64,000 bases of DNA from Dyadobacter arcticus. Its GTDB lineage: Bacteria > Bacteroidota > Bacteroidia > Cytophagales > Spirosomataceae. A program made the position numbers and the translations under genes. The stretch is taken from contig NZ_JAASQJ010000003.1 in assembly GCF_011762185.1 (NCBI RefSeq), forward strand, positions 434,001-498,000, given 5' to 3'. Below the pieces are notes generated by a model. The model had not been told where the DNA came from, ran no database searches, and worked only from the letters and a program-made list of their open reading frames with translations. Of the stretch, positions 26,291 through 34,836 are shown in pieces (position 1 is the stretch's first letter; each line of letters begins with the position of its first letter).

Positions 26291-28384
26291 TCACTCAACT
26301 ACCAGCCTCTTCGTAATCACCTCGCCTTCAACTGAAATCTTCACAAGAAATATACCTGATGGAAGTTTGTTGGGAAAAGTAAGATGTTTGCTATTCATTA
26401 ACACAAAATCTTCCTCATGTAATGTCATTCCGGCGGCAGTATAAATTGCCAGCTTACCTTGCAGATTTTTTCCTTTTGTTACTTCTATTGTGAAGTCGTT
26501 TCCGTACGATGGGTTTGGAACAAGCTTTACATCAAATGAAGATAAAAGGACATTAAGCCTTACCGAGATCATACGGGAATATTCATAGCTTCCATCCTGA
26601 TCAACTTGTTTGAGCCGGTAGTAAAGCGTTTGGGAATGAAGATTGGTAGATGTGGTGTCCGCAAAGGTGTAATGCTGATTACTACTTGCATTTCCTATTG
26701 CGGGGATCTGTGAAACTTCGCGAAAAACCCGCCCATCCAGAGACCGTTCCAGCGCGAAAAATGAAGAGCGCTCTTCAAAGGTTGTTTCCCAATTCAGGTT
26801 AACCACATTGCTTTCGTCGGCCACTCCGTTGAATGAAATCAGTTTCACAGGAAGTGCCGGACTTACTTTTACATTGAAAGTATCGGCGATACAATTGAGG
26901 TTATCTCTAACAATGTAATCGGTGTCAACCGACGGAGATACTTGGATGGATTTGGTTTGAGCCCCGGTGTTCCAATTATAACTACCAATAAATGAAGCAT
27001 TTAGGATAGTGCTACTTCCTGCGACCATATTAATAGACGTTCGTTGATTTACATTCTTTTCCATTGTAAACTGGTCTCGGATCACGCCATCTGCGCAAAT
27101 CCACTTTGCATCCAGCCGATTTCCTTCCACTTCCAACAACATTGCCCCGCCGTTAGTAGCGTCTGAAAACGGCAGACCATCGTGGGGATACCCAGCCTGC
27201 ATTCCACCCAATTGACCCGCAGATCCGGCCACGACATATACTGTTCCCTGTTTTTTAATCGTGCTTTTTACATATGGACAGGATTCTCCAATCCCATCAT
27301 ATTTACCGGTTGAATTACTCAAATTATGAACTTGTGCATTGAATGTATTTTCTGTTCCGTAATGCCCCTTCATTAATTTTGAACGCTCATAATCGTGGCT
27401 GTGGCCGCACAAGATCAGATCGACGCCGTAGCGTTCCAGTATCCGGATAAAATTTTCCCTGATCTTGACTAATTGGGATTCGGTATCTGAGTTATGGGAC
27501 CCTTTTGTGTACGGCGGATGATGCCAGTAGGCGACAATCCAGTCTTTATTGGTATTGGCCGCAAGGTCCTGTTTGATCCAGGTTACCTGTTTTCCCAATG
27601 TATCATAAAGTCGCGTCGAGTTGTCTTCTTTTCCATAAGAATCAAGTGAAAGAAAATGGATATTACCGTAATCGAAAGAATAATAGGATTCGGTACCGGA
27701 TGCAACGCCACCCGCTTCGCCCTGCTTGGGCATGGTGAAATTGTCGTAATAATCAATGTTGTGATCATTTTGCCGGGTTGCATTATCCGCATAATCATGG
27801 TTGCCAGGGGACGGATATAGGGGACTTTTTTTGAGAAAATTATCTTTATAAATATTAAAGAAATTGGCCTGATACTCCACATCCGTGCCGTTCGCATAAG
27901 CATTGTCGCCCAGTAATATGAATGCGTTCATGTAGTTGTTTCCGAGATAGCTGATGAGCTGATTTCTCGAATTCAGTTGATTTACCGAATTATTCCCGCA
28001 ATCTCCCAATACGCCAATCCTGTATTTGCCAGCAGTGCCTGCCGGTGGAGGGGTTTCGAAGTAATTATTATTTCCACTCTGCAAAATGACGACCGAGGAC
28101 TGAATGGAATAATAATACCTGGTTTTAGGGCTCAATCCTGTTAATTTGATTTCATGATCGGTAACCAGCGCATTGTCGGAAACGGTTTTATTTAAATTAT
28201 TCGCGGCAGGACCAAAGCTAACCTTGCTGTCGCTGAGTTCGTCCGTCCGCCAGCGGATCACAATGCTCACCGGTGTGGCAGCCTGTAAATACGGGCCGCG
28301 AAGCAATGATGGGATAAAATTAGGAAGGGCCGAGACATTGCCGAGGCAAATAAGAAGTAGTGCGAAGCTGTAAAGTGTTTTCAT
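26291..28384 (-). CDS. Secreted purple-acid-phosphatase-like metallophosphoesterase with T9SS tail
   Basis: A signal peptide (MKTLYSFALLLICLGNVSA) is followed by an Fn3-like PAP N-terminal domain (about 25-110, LLRGPYLQAATP and RTDELSDSKVSFG) and a metallophosphoesterase domain with all expected blocks: GDCGNNS, GDNAY, GNHDY, HHPPYTKGSHN and CGHSHDYERS. A PKD-like spacer and a beta domain (ALPVKLISFNGV...) lead to a T9SS sorting domain (about 620-697, LVPNPSYGNDFTIEV to VITKRLVVE). It is a probable secreted phosphomonoesterase for phosphate scavenging. The 697-residue protein is monocistronic and converges on the FG-GAP gene. Confidence 0.93.
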   Translation of the reverse strand: MKTLYSFALLLICLGNVSALPNFIPSLLRGPYLQAATPVSIVIRWRTDELSDSKVSFGPAANNLNKTVSDNALVTDHEIKLTGLSPKTRYYYSIQSSVVILQSGNNNYFETPPPAGTAGKYRIGVLGDCGNNSVNQLNSRNQLISYLGNNYMNAFILLGDNAYANGTDVEYQANFFNIYKDNFLKKSPLYPSPGNHDYADNATRQNDHNIDYYDNFTMPKQGEAGGVASGTESYYSFDYGNIHFLSLDSYGKEDNSTRLYDTLGKQVTWIKQDLAANTNKDWIVAYWHHPPYTKGSHNSDTESQLVKIRENFIRILERYGVDLILCGHSHDYERSKLMKGHYGTENTFNAQVHNLSNSTGKYDGIGESCPYVKSTIKKQGTVYVVAGSAGQLGGMQAGYPHDGLPFSDATNGGAMLLEVEGNRLDAKWICADGVIRDQFTMEKNVNQRTSINMVAGSSTILNASFIGSYNWNTGAQTKSIQVSPSVDTDYIVRDNLNCIADTFNVKVSPALPVKLISFNGVADESNVVNLNWETTFEERSSFFALERSLDGRVFREVSQIPAIGNASSNQHYTFADTTSTNLHSQTLYYRLKQVDQDGSYEYSRMISVRLNVLLSSFDVKLVPNPSYGNDFTIEVTKGKNLQGKLAIYTAAGMTLHEEDFVLMNSKHLTFPNKLPSGIFLVKISVEGEVITKRLVVE

Positions 28385-28453
28385 GTAGTATCGTTTGAGA
28401 TTCCAAATTGATGTATTTTTCTGGCTTCTGAATAATGAATTACCAAGGGTATG

Positions 28454-29152
28454 TTATCGATGAATATTCGGTAAACCGATCTCATTTTCAGTAAGCGTTT
28501 TACTTTTTCCATTGATATATTGGTCAAACCGTGAGTTCTGCGGGTTCAGTGTGCGGATGTATGCGGCAATTGCCTTGTATATCTCCGCTTTTTTAATCTT
28601 GTCGTTGGGCTTTTTATGAAAGGCATTTCGAAATGAGTTGAAATAACCTTTATCCTTATTGTTTATGCACAATTGCGACTGTATTGCCCAACTTTACCTT
28701 TTGCTGAGAAGCACCTTTGTAGCCAGGAAATGCTTTTACATTGAATGGACTGGGACTGAAAATATGTGCCGCATTGTAATTGAGGACACCGTATTCATTG
28801 GTTTCGAGATTCAATTTTTTTATTAAAACCCCCAAATGCTGTTGTAATGGCAGCGCATGACTGACCAGGAAATTCATCCGGTCAAAAGAATCAAAATCAG
28901 GATGTTCGTTGAGGTATGTGATGGATTTTGTCAGTGTGTTTCTGCTGTTTTTATAGATTCAGGATTGGCATTTTCAATCTGATGTATTGCAGTTTCAAAA
29001 TCATGAATGCTGCTAACCAGTATTTTGGCATTGACTTGAAATTGGGCGATACTTTCAGATCTGATGTCAGGCATTTTGTTACGGGACGAAGCAGCTCCCA
29101 GGAAGCATATCAATGTAAACGCCAGCAGGATTGATTTATAAACACCCCTCAT
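28454..29152 (-). pseudogene. Remnant of a di-heme cytochrome c peroxidase-like gene
   Basis: Three pieces in minus-strand order correspond to one protein. Piece 1 (29152 down to about 28935) has a signal peptide, then FQVNAKILVSSIHDFETAI and NPESIKTAET. A one-base deletion near 28935 shifts the frame; piece 2 continues in the next frame with LTKSITYLNEHPDFDSFDR, NFLVSHALPLQQHLGVLI and AAHIFSPSPFNVKAFPG, up to KVKLG. Then a deletion of roughly 110 codons removes the first CxxCH heme segment. Piece 3 (from 28672) has KAEIYKAIAAYIRTLNPQNS, RFDQYING and TLTENEI, then stops, so the second heme domain is also absent. The order and motifs are those of Bacteroidota cytochrome c peroxidases. No function can remain. 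Confidence 0.7.
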
Positions 29153-29156
29153 ATCA

Positions 29157-29504
29157 TCACTTCATATTGAATGCACGCCGTAAGAAACCGCCTAGGAAAC
29201 TCGCTGCGAAAGTGAGGATAATCGAGCCGTATAAACTGAAATTTTCTAACTCTTGTTGCGCTTTACTTTCAGGTCTTTGGGTGAAAAGAAAATATCCAGC
29301 CATAATAAGGGCACATTGCATAATGGCCAGCATCCAGCCTTTCTGTGGTTCAGCGAATCCGATAGAAATGGCAGAAAAAACGGCAACAAGATAGGGAAGG
29401 TGTACGCTTTCAGCATCTTTGATTGCCGCAACCACGAGTGCACTTATGACGACTACAAGGATCGTGCTTATAAATAATCTTCTGCCCCAAAAAGTTGCTT
29501 TCAT
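29157..29504 (-). CDS. Small membrane protein of unknown function
   Basis: A 115-residue protein with an N-terminal hydrophobic helix (LFISTILVVVISALVVAAI), two further hydrophobic segments around residues 30-75 and a last one near 90-107 (GSIILTFAASFLGGFL). No family is recognised. It sits 4 bp upstream of the cytochrome c peroxidase remnant on the same strand, so it was probably part of that operon and may have lost its partner. Confidence 0.7.
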   Translation of the reverse strand: MKATFWGRRLFISTILVVVISALVVAAIKDAESVHLPYLVAVFSAISIGFAEPQKGWMLAIMQCALIMAGYFLFTQRPESKAQQELENFSLYGSIILTFAASFLGGFLRRAFNMK

Positions 29505-29574
29505 AGTTTCTCAGGTAGTATATCCGGAAAAGAAAACAATGGCGAGGTTCTCACTAAAATTAAACACTTAAAAC

Positions 29575-29608
29575 ACAAAAGCCGCTCCGGGTTACGGAAC
29601 GGCCTCAT
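29575..29608 (-). terminator. Terminator of the small hypothetical gene at 29627-29860
   Basis: On the minus strand a stem GCCGTTCCG / CGGAGCGGC with one mismatch and a 5-base loop is followed by CTTTTGTGTTTT. It lies 19 bp beyond the stop of the minus-strand gene. Confidence 0.55.
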
Positions 29609-29626
29609 ATATCTATAAAATTGCTC

Positions 29627-29860
29627 TCAAATTAAAACCGCCATATCTGGATCAGTGCGGCTGTCCTGGGAAATAGCGGAATAACCGAGAGCAATGCGTT
29701 TTCCTGTATTTTCTGCCTTTTCAAGCAAGTTAAAAATCTTTTCCTCACCCTCCAGCCTCAATGCCTGATACAAAATGTTCCCGTAATGAAACTCCTGGGA
29801 ACCTAAGCCCTTCGCCAGGGCAGCCAATTGATAACGGTCAAAAAGTTCCTTTCCTGTCAT
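29627..29860 (-). CDS. Small hypothetical protein
   Basis: From ATG 29860 the product is 77 residues: MTGKELFDRYQLAALAKGLG, then FHYGNILYQALRLEGEEKIF and a conserved-looking tail ending RTDPDMAVLI. It appears soluble, mainly helical. I recognise no named family. A TTG three codons earlier is the only alternative start. It is followed by a hairpin terminator, which supports a real transcription unit. Confidence 0.6.
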   Translation of the reverse strand: MTGKELFDRYQLAALAKGLGSQEFHYGNILYQALRLEGEEKIFNLLEKAENTGKRIALGYSAISQDSRTDPDMAVLI

Positions 29861-29939
29861 GAGGTGCAAAATTTGAATTAAATCTGGTATCCTGGGTTTG
29901 ACCGAAAGATGACGGATTTAATTGGAAGGTTGCATGACC

Positions 29940-30569
29940 TTATATTAAATGTTGGGGCAGCGGAATATTTTTGCTCCATTCGTCGGCAACAGGGGCAAGC
30001 CGTTGTGTTGGGATAGGAATTAGTCCCGACCAGATCGGTAATTCAAGGTCCTCTTTCTCATCATTAGGCATTCCAGACCGGGTTTTGGCAACTGCTTCTT
30101 CAAATGAGAAAGCAAGCGCGGTTGTTTTTTTTACTTCACTCTCCGTCATAGGCCGCAAATATTCCCAGCTATTGGGGACAATTTTATTGGTCAGCCATTC
30201 AAAGGCAGCCTTTTTGGTTTCGATATCTTCCATTTTTTCAGCCTGGGAAAAAATCGTAACCGAACGATAATTAACGGAATGGCTGAATGCGGATTTAGCT
30301 ACCACCAATTCATCCGTCAGCATGATCGAAATGCAAACCGTAATGCCTTTTTCAATTTCCCTTATAAAATGACTTCCCACCGAACCATGAATATAAATTT
30401 TGTCTTCGTAACGGACAAAAGAGGTGGGGATGGAAAACGGACGGTTATCTACCGAGTAGCTGATCGTGCAAAAAAGTGCTTCGTCCAGGATGGAGCAAAT
30501 GGTTTCGTGGTCATAATGTGACCGTTTCGCCAAACGGCTTGGAATAAGATTTGGGGGATGCGTTTGCAT
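29940..30569 (-). CDS. Pyridoxamine 5'-phosphate oxidase-like (nitroimidazole-reductase type) flavoprotein
   Basis: The 209-residue protein has the FMN-binding split-barrel pattern of PF12900-type proteins: LIPSRLAKRSHYDHETICSI, LFCTISYSVDNRPFSIPTSF, YIHGSVGSHFIREIE, KSAFSHSVNYRSVTIFS and a C-terminal PIPTQRLAP. These proteins are related to PNPOx and 5-nitroimidazole reductases; the real substrate is mostly unknown. It is divergent from a MocR-type regulator with 82 bp between the starts, an arrangement in which the regulator usually controls the divergent gene. Confidence 0.88.
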   Translation of the reverse strand: MQTHPPNLIPSRLAKRSHYDHETICSILDEALFCTISYSVDNRPFSIPTSFVRYEDKIYIHGSVGSHFIREIEKGITVCISIMLTDELVVAKSAFSHSVNYRSVTIFSQAEKMEDIETKKAAFEWLTNKIVPNSWEYLRPMTESEVKKTTALAFSFEEAVAKTRSGMPNDEKEDLELPIWSGLIPIPTQRLAPVADEWSKNIPLPQHLI

Positions 30570-30601
30570 GGCTCTTTGTTTTTCTTCAAAATTATTGGTT
30601 A

Positions 30602-30648
30602 ATTGGACTCTAATTATGATCCAATATTTAAAATTTTAGTAGTCCAAT
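30602..30648. promoter_or_regulatory. Inverted repeats in the PPOX-MocR divergent region (candidate operator)
   Basis: ATTGGACT (30602-30609) is repeated inverted as AGTCCAAT (30641-30648), and a nearer copy TCCAAT (30620-30625) gives ATTGGA-N12-TCCAAT. The last copy lies 3 bases before the mocR-type ATG. Placement between the two divergent starts fits autoregulation plus control of the PPOX-like gene. Confidence 0.5.
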
Positions 30649-30651
30649 CAA

Positions 30652-32115
30652 ATGCAGATACTTTCTGCTTTGTTAGCGGTGGCTAAATCGGAGCGGCAGC
30701 CGGTTTACCTGCAGATTGCAAACCAATTGATGACGCTTATCAAAGATGGTACGCTTCAACCGGGTTATCGGTTGCTGAGTACGAGGCAATTGGCTTCATC
30801 GATTAAGGTACACAGAAGAATGGTTGTTCAGGCTTACGACGAGCTTTTAGCGCAAGGCTGGCTGGAAAGCCACACCGGAAATGGAACATTTGTCGCTAAC
30901 AATCTTCCCGCAATAAGAAGGCAAGGCCCTGAAAACCAAGTGAAGGCTGACAGTGCTTTGAAAAAAGCAGGGTTCAGTTTTGAGAAATCGCAGCACTTAA
31001 ACCGGGCTGTTTTAAAGTCCGGTACCAGACTGCATCTTGATGATGGATTCCCGGACCCCCGACTGGCGCCGGTGGAGGAACTTTCCAGGGCTTACCGAAG
31101 CCAGTTGCTGCATGGAAATCCTTATATAAGGCTGGGTTATGGTGATACCAAGGGTGCAGCATGGCTCAGGCAGGAACTGGCATCTCACCTCAACGAAACG
31201 AGAGGTTTGAAAATCACAGCAGATAACGTACTGATTGTCAGGGGCGTCATTATGGGAATCCATTTAGTGAGCACGGGCCTTTTAAAGCCGGGTGACCATG
31301 TTGCTGTGGACTCTCCCGGCTGGTTCGGGGCCAATATGAATTTTATACGGGCAGGCGCACACATAGCCCAGATTCCTGTGGATGAGCATGGGATGATTGT
31401 TGATGAACTTGAAAAACTTTGCCAGCAGCAACCCGTCAGGCTCGTCTATGTCACTTCGCACCATCATTATCCTACTACCGTTGCACTTCGTGCCGACAGG
31501 CGCATCAGTCTGCTGAAACTGGCCGAGAAATATGGTTTCATCATATTCGAGGATGATTACGATTATGATTTCCATTATCTGAGTAAGCCTTTATTGCCAG
31601 TCGCGGGTGCTGACAAAGCCGGAATGGTGTTGTATTGCGGATCGTTTAGCAAGACCATTTCGCCCGCATTCAGGGTCGGTTATCTTGTCGGTCCGGAAGA
31701 TGCGATCACGCATCTTGCCCTTTTCAGACGCATTATTGACCGACAAGGGGATCAAATGTTGGAAAATGCAATCGCTGAATTATTGCAGACGGGCGTGGTA
31801 CAAAGGCATTTGCGTAAATCTGTTCGGGTTTATAAGCAGCGGCGGGATGTTTTTTGTGACCTGTTAAAAACGCAATTGGGAGATAAAGTCGAATTTGAAA
31901 TCCCGGATGGCGGTATGGCGGTTTGGGCCCGGTTCGATCCGAGCATTGACATAGAGAAGCTGGCTGCCAGGGCGTTACAGAAAGATTTATACTTTTCGGA
32001 CGGTAGTTTGCTTAAACGGCCCGGGGAAGGGAAGGACTCCATACGATTAGGATTTGCTTCTTCGGATTTGAGCGAACTGGAAGAAAGTGTAGGCATCATT
32101 AAAGATTTGTTGTGA
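30652..32115 (+). CDS. MocR-type regulator: GntR winged helix fused to class I aminotransferase fold
   Basis: Residues 1-85 form a GntR-type winged helix-turn-helix (PVYLQIANQLMTLIKDGTLQ, PGYRLLSTRQLASSIKVHRR, WLESHTGNGTFVAN). Residues about 125-480 form a fold-type I aminotransferase domain with PLP Lys334 in GSFSKTISPAFRVGY and DDYDYDF near 301. MocR proteins use PLP or its adducts as effector. It is divergent from a PPOX-family flavoprotein, so vitamin B6 or an amino-sugar metabolite may be the signal. The next gene, an MFS exporter, starts 28 bp downstream and is likely cotranscribed. Confidence 0.93.
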   Translation: MQILSALLAVAKSERQPVYLQIANQLMTLIKDGTLQPGYRLLSTRQLASSIKVHRRMVVQAYDELLAQGWLESHTGNGTFVANNLPAIRRQGPENQVKADSALKKAGFSFEKSQHLNRAVLKSGTRLHLDDGFPDPRLAPVEELSRAYRSQLLHGNPYIRLGYGDTKGAAWLRQELASHLNETRGLKITADNVLIVRGVIMGIHLVSTGLLKPGDHVAVDSPGWFGANMNFIRAGAHIAQIPVDEHGMIVDELEKLCQQQPVRLVYVTSHHHYPTTVALRADRRISLLKLAEKYGFIIFEDDYDYDFHYLSKPLLPVAGADKAGMVLYCGSFSKTISPAFRVGYLVGPEDAITHLALFRRIIDRQGDQMLENAIAELLQTGVVQRHLRKSVRVYKQRRDVFCDLLKTQLGDKVEFEIPDGGMAVWARFDPSIDIEKLAARALQKDLYFSDGSLLKRPGEGKDSIRLGFASSDLSELEESVGIIKDLL

Positions 32116-32143
32116 GATTTGTGCCCGCGAAAGCGAATTTCTT

Positions 32144-33358
32144 ATGATTCAAAAAGTTTTTAATAGTTACCGTCTTTCATTTAGTGGTTTAAGCCGCGAA
32201 ACCTGGTTGTTAAGCTTGGTCGTACTTGTTAACCGGTGTGGATATATGGCCGTGCCATTCATGAGTATGTACATTACCCAAAATCTGCATCGCAGCATTG
32301 CCGACGCGGGGTTAATGATCACGCTTTTTGGGGTTGGCTCTGTTTTCGGCGCAATGGCGGGAGGCTATTTTACGGATAAGTGGGGTTTTCGTCCGGTCCA
32401 AATTTTCAGTCTCATCCTGAGCGGCATTTTTTTCGTGCTTTTTGGTTTGGTAAATAATTTCATGGGACTTTGTGCACTCATTATTGTGCTCAGTTTTTTT
32501 GTAGAAGCATTCAAGCCGGCCAACTCCACAGCCATTGCAGCTTATTCCTCACCAGCCAATCTGACCAGGTCGTATGCACTTAACCGGTTAGCTACAAACG
32601 TTGGCTTTGGATTCGGTACATCCGTCGGCGGGATTCTGGCTTCCATCAATTATCATTTGCTGTTCTGGGTCGATGGCGTCATTTATGTGGCTGCGGGATT
32701 GCTGATCCTGGGGTTATTATCGAAAGGACGAATGATCAGACAGAGTTCAATGAATGTCACAGAGGAAGTCGTTGGAATGTCGCCGTGGAGAGATGCTTTT
32801 TTTGTGAAATTCCTGTCTATGGTGACAGTCTATATGGTTTGCTTTATCCTTCTTTTCAGGCTGGCGCCTGTTTATTGGAAGGAAGTAATGCGGATAGGGG
32901 AGTCTACCATCGGTATTTTGCTGGGTATGAACGGGTTGATTATTGCGGTTTTCGAAATGGTCCTGCTACAAAGGCTGGCAAACCGACGCCCCAATTCATT
33001 TTATATTGTTTCCGGAGTGGTTTTTTGCGGTCTGGCTTTTATGGCATTGGTACTGCCGCTAGGATTTCCGATTGTCCTTGCTGGTGCAGCAGTGCTGCTT
33101 TTCACGATTGGCGAAATGCTGGCGATACCTTATATCAGCACATTTGTGATGAACCGGGCCAGTGAATTGAACAGGGGAAAGTATTCGGCGGCTTATTCCG
33201 TTTCTCAATCCGTCGCGCAAATCATTGGCCCGGCTGTTGGAGGTTACCTGGCAGCAAAATGGAGCTACGATTTGCTTTGGCTTTCTCTGGTTATTTTAAG
33301 CTTTGCCTGTGCTGCCGGGTTCCGGATGCTATTCAGACGTAATGTCGGGCTGGGATAA
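32144..33358 (+). CDS. MFS transporter (exporter-like)
   Basis: 404 residues with about 12 hydrophobic segments. The MFS loop motif appears as GGYFTDKWGFRPVQI after helix 2, and a second-half counterpart follows near helix 8. It is cotranscribed with the MocR-type regulator (28 bp gap), so its substrate is probably linked to that regulator's ligand. The 3' end overlaps the convergent XRE gene by 30 bp. Confidence 0.9.
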   Translation: MIQKVFNSYRLSFSGLSRETWLLSLVVLVNRCGYMAVPFMSMYITQNLHRSIADAGLMITLFGVGSVFGAMAGGYFTDKWGFRPVQIFSLILSGIFFVLFGLVNNFMGLCALIIVLSFFVEAFKPANSTAIAAYSSPANLTRSYALNRLATNVGFGFGTSVGGILASINYHLLFWVDGVIYVAAGLLILGLLSKGRMIRQSSMNVTEEVVGMSPWRDAFFVKFLSMVTVYMVCFILLFRLAPVYWKEVMRIGESTIGILLGMNGLIIAVFEMVLLQRLANRRPNSFYIVSGVVFCGLAFMALVLPLGFPIVLAGAAVLLFTIGEMLAIPYISTFVMNRASELNRGKYSAAYSVSQSVAQIIGPAVGGYLAAKWSYDLLWLSLVILSFACAAGFRMLFRRNVGLG

Positions 33359-33718
33359 TTCAGTTGCTTCATTTTCGTCGGATCCAAGCGCTTTTTCAAG
33401 TTGCTCTGTCAGGCTTTTGACCCGCTCTTCTTCCGCGTCCAGCGCTTTTCTCTGTAATTCGATCAGGTCATCCTTTTTGACCATGATATAATTTTCTCTC
33501 GGCTCTTCAAACATGGGTGCTTCGCCAACAAGCTGGGCCACAGTGGTATTAAGAACTTCCGCCAGTTTTCTAACTTCTGAGAGGGAAGGATCATGCCTGC
33601 CGGTTTCCCAATGCGAGATAGTTTGCTTACTTGCCTTCTCAATATTTTTGGCAAGTGTTTCCTGATTCCATCCCATCAGTTCGCGATATTTTCTTATTCT
33701 TTGGCCTGTGATTGACAT
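33329..33718 (-). CDS. Small XRE-family regulator
   Basis: A 129-residue protein with a Cro/C1-type helix-turn-helix in residues 5-62 (GQRIRKYRELMGWNQETLAK, QTISHWETGRHDPSLSEVRK) and a Glu/Lys-rich coiled-coil C-terminus (LIELQRKALDAEEERVKSLT). This is typical of phage-like or mobile-element repressors. It is divergent from two small ORFs across 118 bp with promoter-like elements, and its 3' end overlaps the MFS gene by 30 bp. Confidence 0.88.
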   Translation of the reverse strand: MSITGQRIRKYRELMGWNQETLAKNIEKASKQTISHWETGRHDPSLSEVRKLAEVLNTTVAQLVGEAPMFEEPRENYIMVKKDDLIELQRKALDAEEERVKSLTEQLEKALGSDENEATELSQPDITSE

Positions 33719-33743
33719 CGTGTGTAGTTAAAAACTAGTTATA

Positions 33744-33775
33744 TTTGATTTTGTTAAAACTAAACTATATATTTG
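33744..33775 (+). promoter_or_regulatory. Promoter for the small-ORF pair divergent from the XRE gene
   Basis: TTTG (33744-33747), N20, TATATTTG (33768-33775): a full match to the Bacteroidota promoter consensus. The upstream TTTG is itself the end of another TATATTTG (33740-33747), so two tandem -7 boxes exist. Similar CTA-GTTATATTTG and CTATATATTTG repeats may be the regulator's operators. Confidence 0.5.
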
Positions 33776-33836
33776 TATAGAGTAGTTTCCGTAATACGCA
33801 AATTACAAAAAACATGCACACTTATCCAATTCATAT

Positions 33837-34115
33837 ATGCGAGAGCTACATGCACGAGTATCAGAGTACGGCGGGTTATCTATCCAGGAACGCCTTCTAG
33901 TCAGGTTTATCCGTTCAAGAAAAATTGTAGGAAAAAACTGGCGCAGTGTCCTGGCTGAGAAAGACCCATTTTTTAATACCAAACTTGGGCAAGATTACCT
34001 TACCTCAGTTGCACAGGCTGTTTCCGATAGCAGCCGTGGCAATGTCGATCGCATTGAACGTGTGACGATCGCGCTAGAAAAAGCGGCAGGACTTTCATCC
34101 GTTCCAATTGTTTAG
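33837..34115 (+). CDS. Small hypothetical protein next to XRE regulator
   Basis: A 92-residue, positively charged, probably helical protein (MRELHARVSEYGGLSIQERL, then RFIRSRKIVGKNWRSVLAEK) with a Ser/Arg-rich segment later. No family recognised. It is divergent from the XRE repressor and 4 bp upstream of a 46-residue membrane ORF, so the two form an operon controlled by the repressor. The frame shift between the two possible starts (33773 and 33837) is real: the 33773 frame is a different one and is not the gene. Confidence 0.6.
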   Translation: MRELHARVSEYGGLSIQERLLVRFIRSRKIVGKNWRSVLAEKDPFFNTKLGQDYLTSVAQAVSDSSRGNVDRIERVTIALEKAAGLSSVPIV

Positions 34116-34119
34116 CGCG

Positions 34120-34260
34120 ATGAAATACTTCTCCGATTTCGCATTGTTCATCACGGGTGAGGGAGCAGTGCGGCTATTCGCCAGTTTTGGAAATGTTTTC
34201 CTGCTATTTATCGTCTTCTTTTTAATCTGTATGGTGATTAAATTCATGCATCAGGATTAA
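34120..34260 (+). CDS. 46-residue single-pass membrane protein
   Basis: ATG 34120 to TAA 34258-34260 encodes MKYFSDFALFITGEGAVRLF followed by one hydrophobic helix (NVFLLFIVFFLICMVIKF) and a short tail (MHQD). It starts 4 bp after the preceding gene, which suggests cotranscription. Size and shape match small toxins or membrane regulators, but no family is recognised. Confidence 0.5.
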   Translation: MKYFSDFALFITGEGAVRLFASFGNVFLLFIVFFLICMVIKFMHQD

Positions 34261-34268
34261 AACGATTA

Positions 34269-34814
34269 TTAGAATGGGCTGATTCCGGTTTCCAGACCGT
34301 CAAGGCTTTTTATGTTTTTCTGTTCCCAGTATTCCCTGATCCCGTGGTCGCCTTTTTTGTGCGCCCATTTGTTCAGTTCATCACGTTCATGGTTATAATC
34401 CATGAAAGGAACGGCCATTCCGCAGGAGGTCTGAACGGTATGAACGGCGATATCAATGAGCTGCCTGGCGCCTTCGAGTTTCGGGAAAAGTGAAATGTAA
34501 TCGTTCCAGGCTTCGTCTCTTGGATGATAAGCCTTTCCTTGTCCGTACAACCTCAGAATGAGGGGTTTGCCTTCAAATGCACAGAACATGACGGTAATCC
34601 GGTCGTTCTCAAGTAAATGTGCGGCGGTTTCGTTTCCGCTGCCAGTCACATTAAGCCACATCACCCGGTTCGGACTAAGGATTCTAAAAGAGTCCATTCC
34701 TTTGGGAGATAGGTTTATTGTTCCAGCGCTGGCGGCAGTAGCGACAAAATAGATTTTTTGCGCCTCCATAAAAAGTTGAAGTTCTGGCGTGATTGATCCG
34801 ATTCTCTTGCTCAT
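34269..34814 (-). CDS. Pyridoxamine 5'-phosphate oxidase-family protein
   Basis: From ATG 34814 the 181-residue protein begins MSKRIGSITPELQLFMEAQK, then IYFVATAASAGTINLSPKGM, a classic PNPOx-like split-barrel start, with RILSPNRVMWLNVTGSGNET and ITVMFCAFEGKPLILRLYG. Proteins of this kind bind FMN or heme; the substrate is not known. An in-frame start at 34943 would overlap the P-type ATPase gene and add 43 residues that look like read-through of that gene, so it is rejected. It lies 22 bp after the ATPase stop on the same strand and may be cotranscribed. Confidence 0.85.
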   Translation of the reverse strand: MSKRIGSITPELQLFMEAQKIYFVATAASAGTINLSPKGMDSFRILSPNRVMWLNVTGSGNETAAHLLENDRITVMFCAFEGKPLILRLYGQGKAYHPRDEAWNDYISLFPKLEGARQLIDIAVHTVQTSCGMAVPFMDYNHERDELNKWAHKKGDHGIREYWEQKNIKSLDGLETGISPF

Positions 34815-34836
34815 TTTGTTTTTTGAATAATGGCTC

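Noticed and set aside
28454-28672. 72-codon ORF as an independent small gene
   Set aside because: Its sequence is the inner part of a cytochrome c peroxidase domain; it starts at a TTG at a deletion junction, so it is a pseudogene fragment.
33773-33958. Plus-strand ORF of 61 codons overlapping the 92-residue gene
   Set aside because: It overlaps the better-supported frame that starts at 33837, begins inside the promoter region and has no following coupling.
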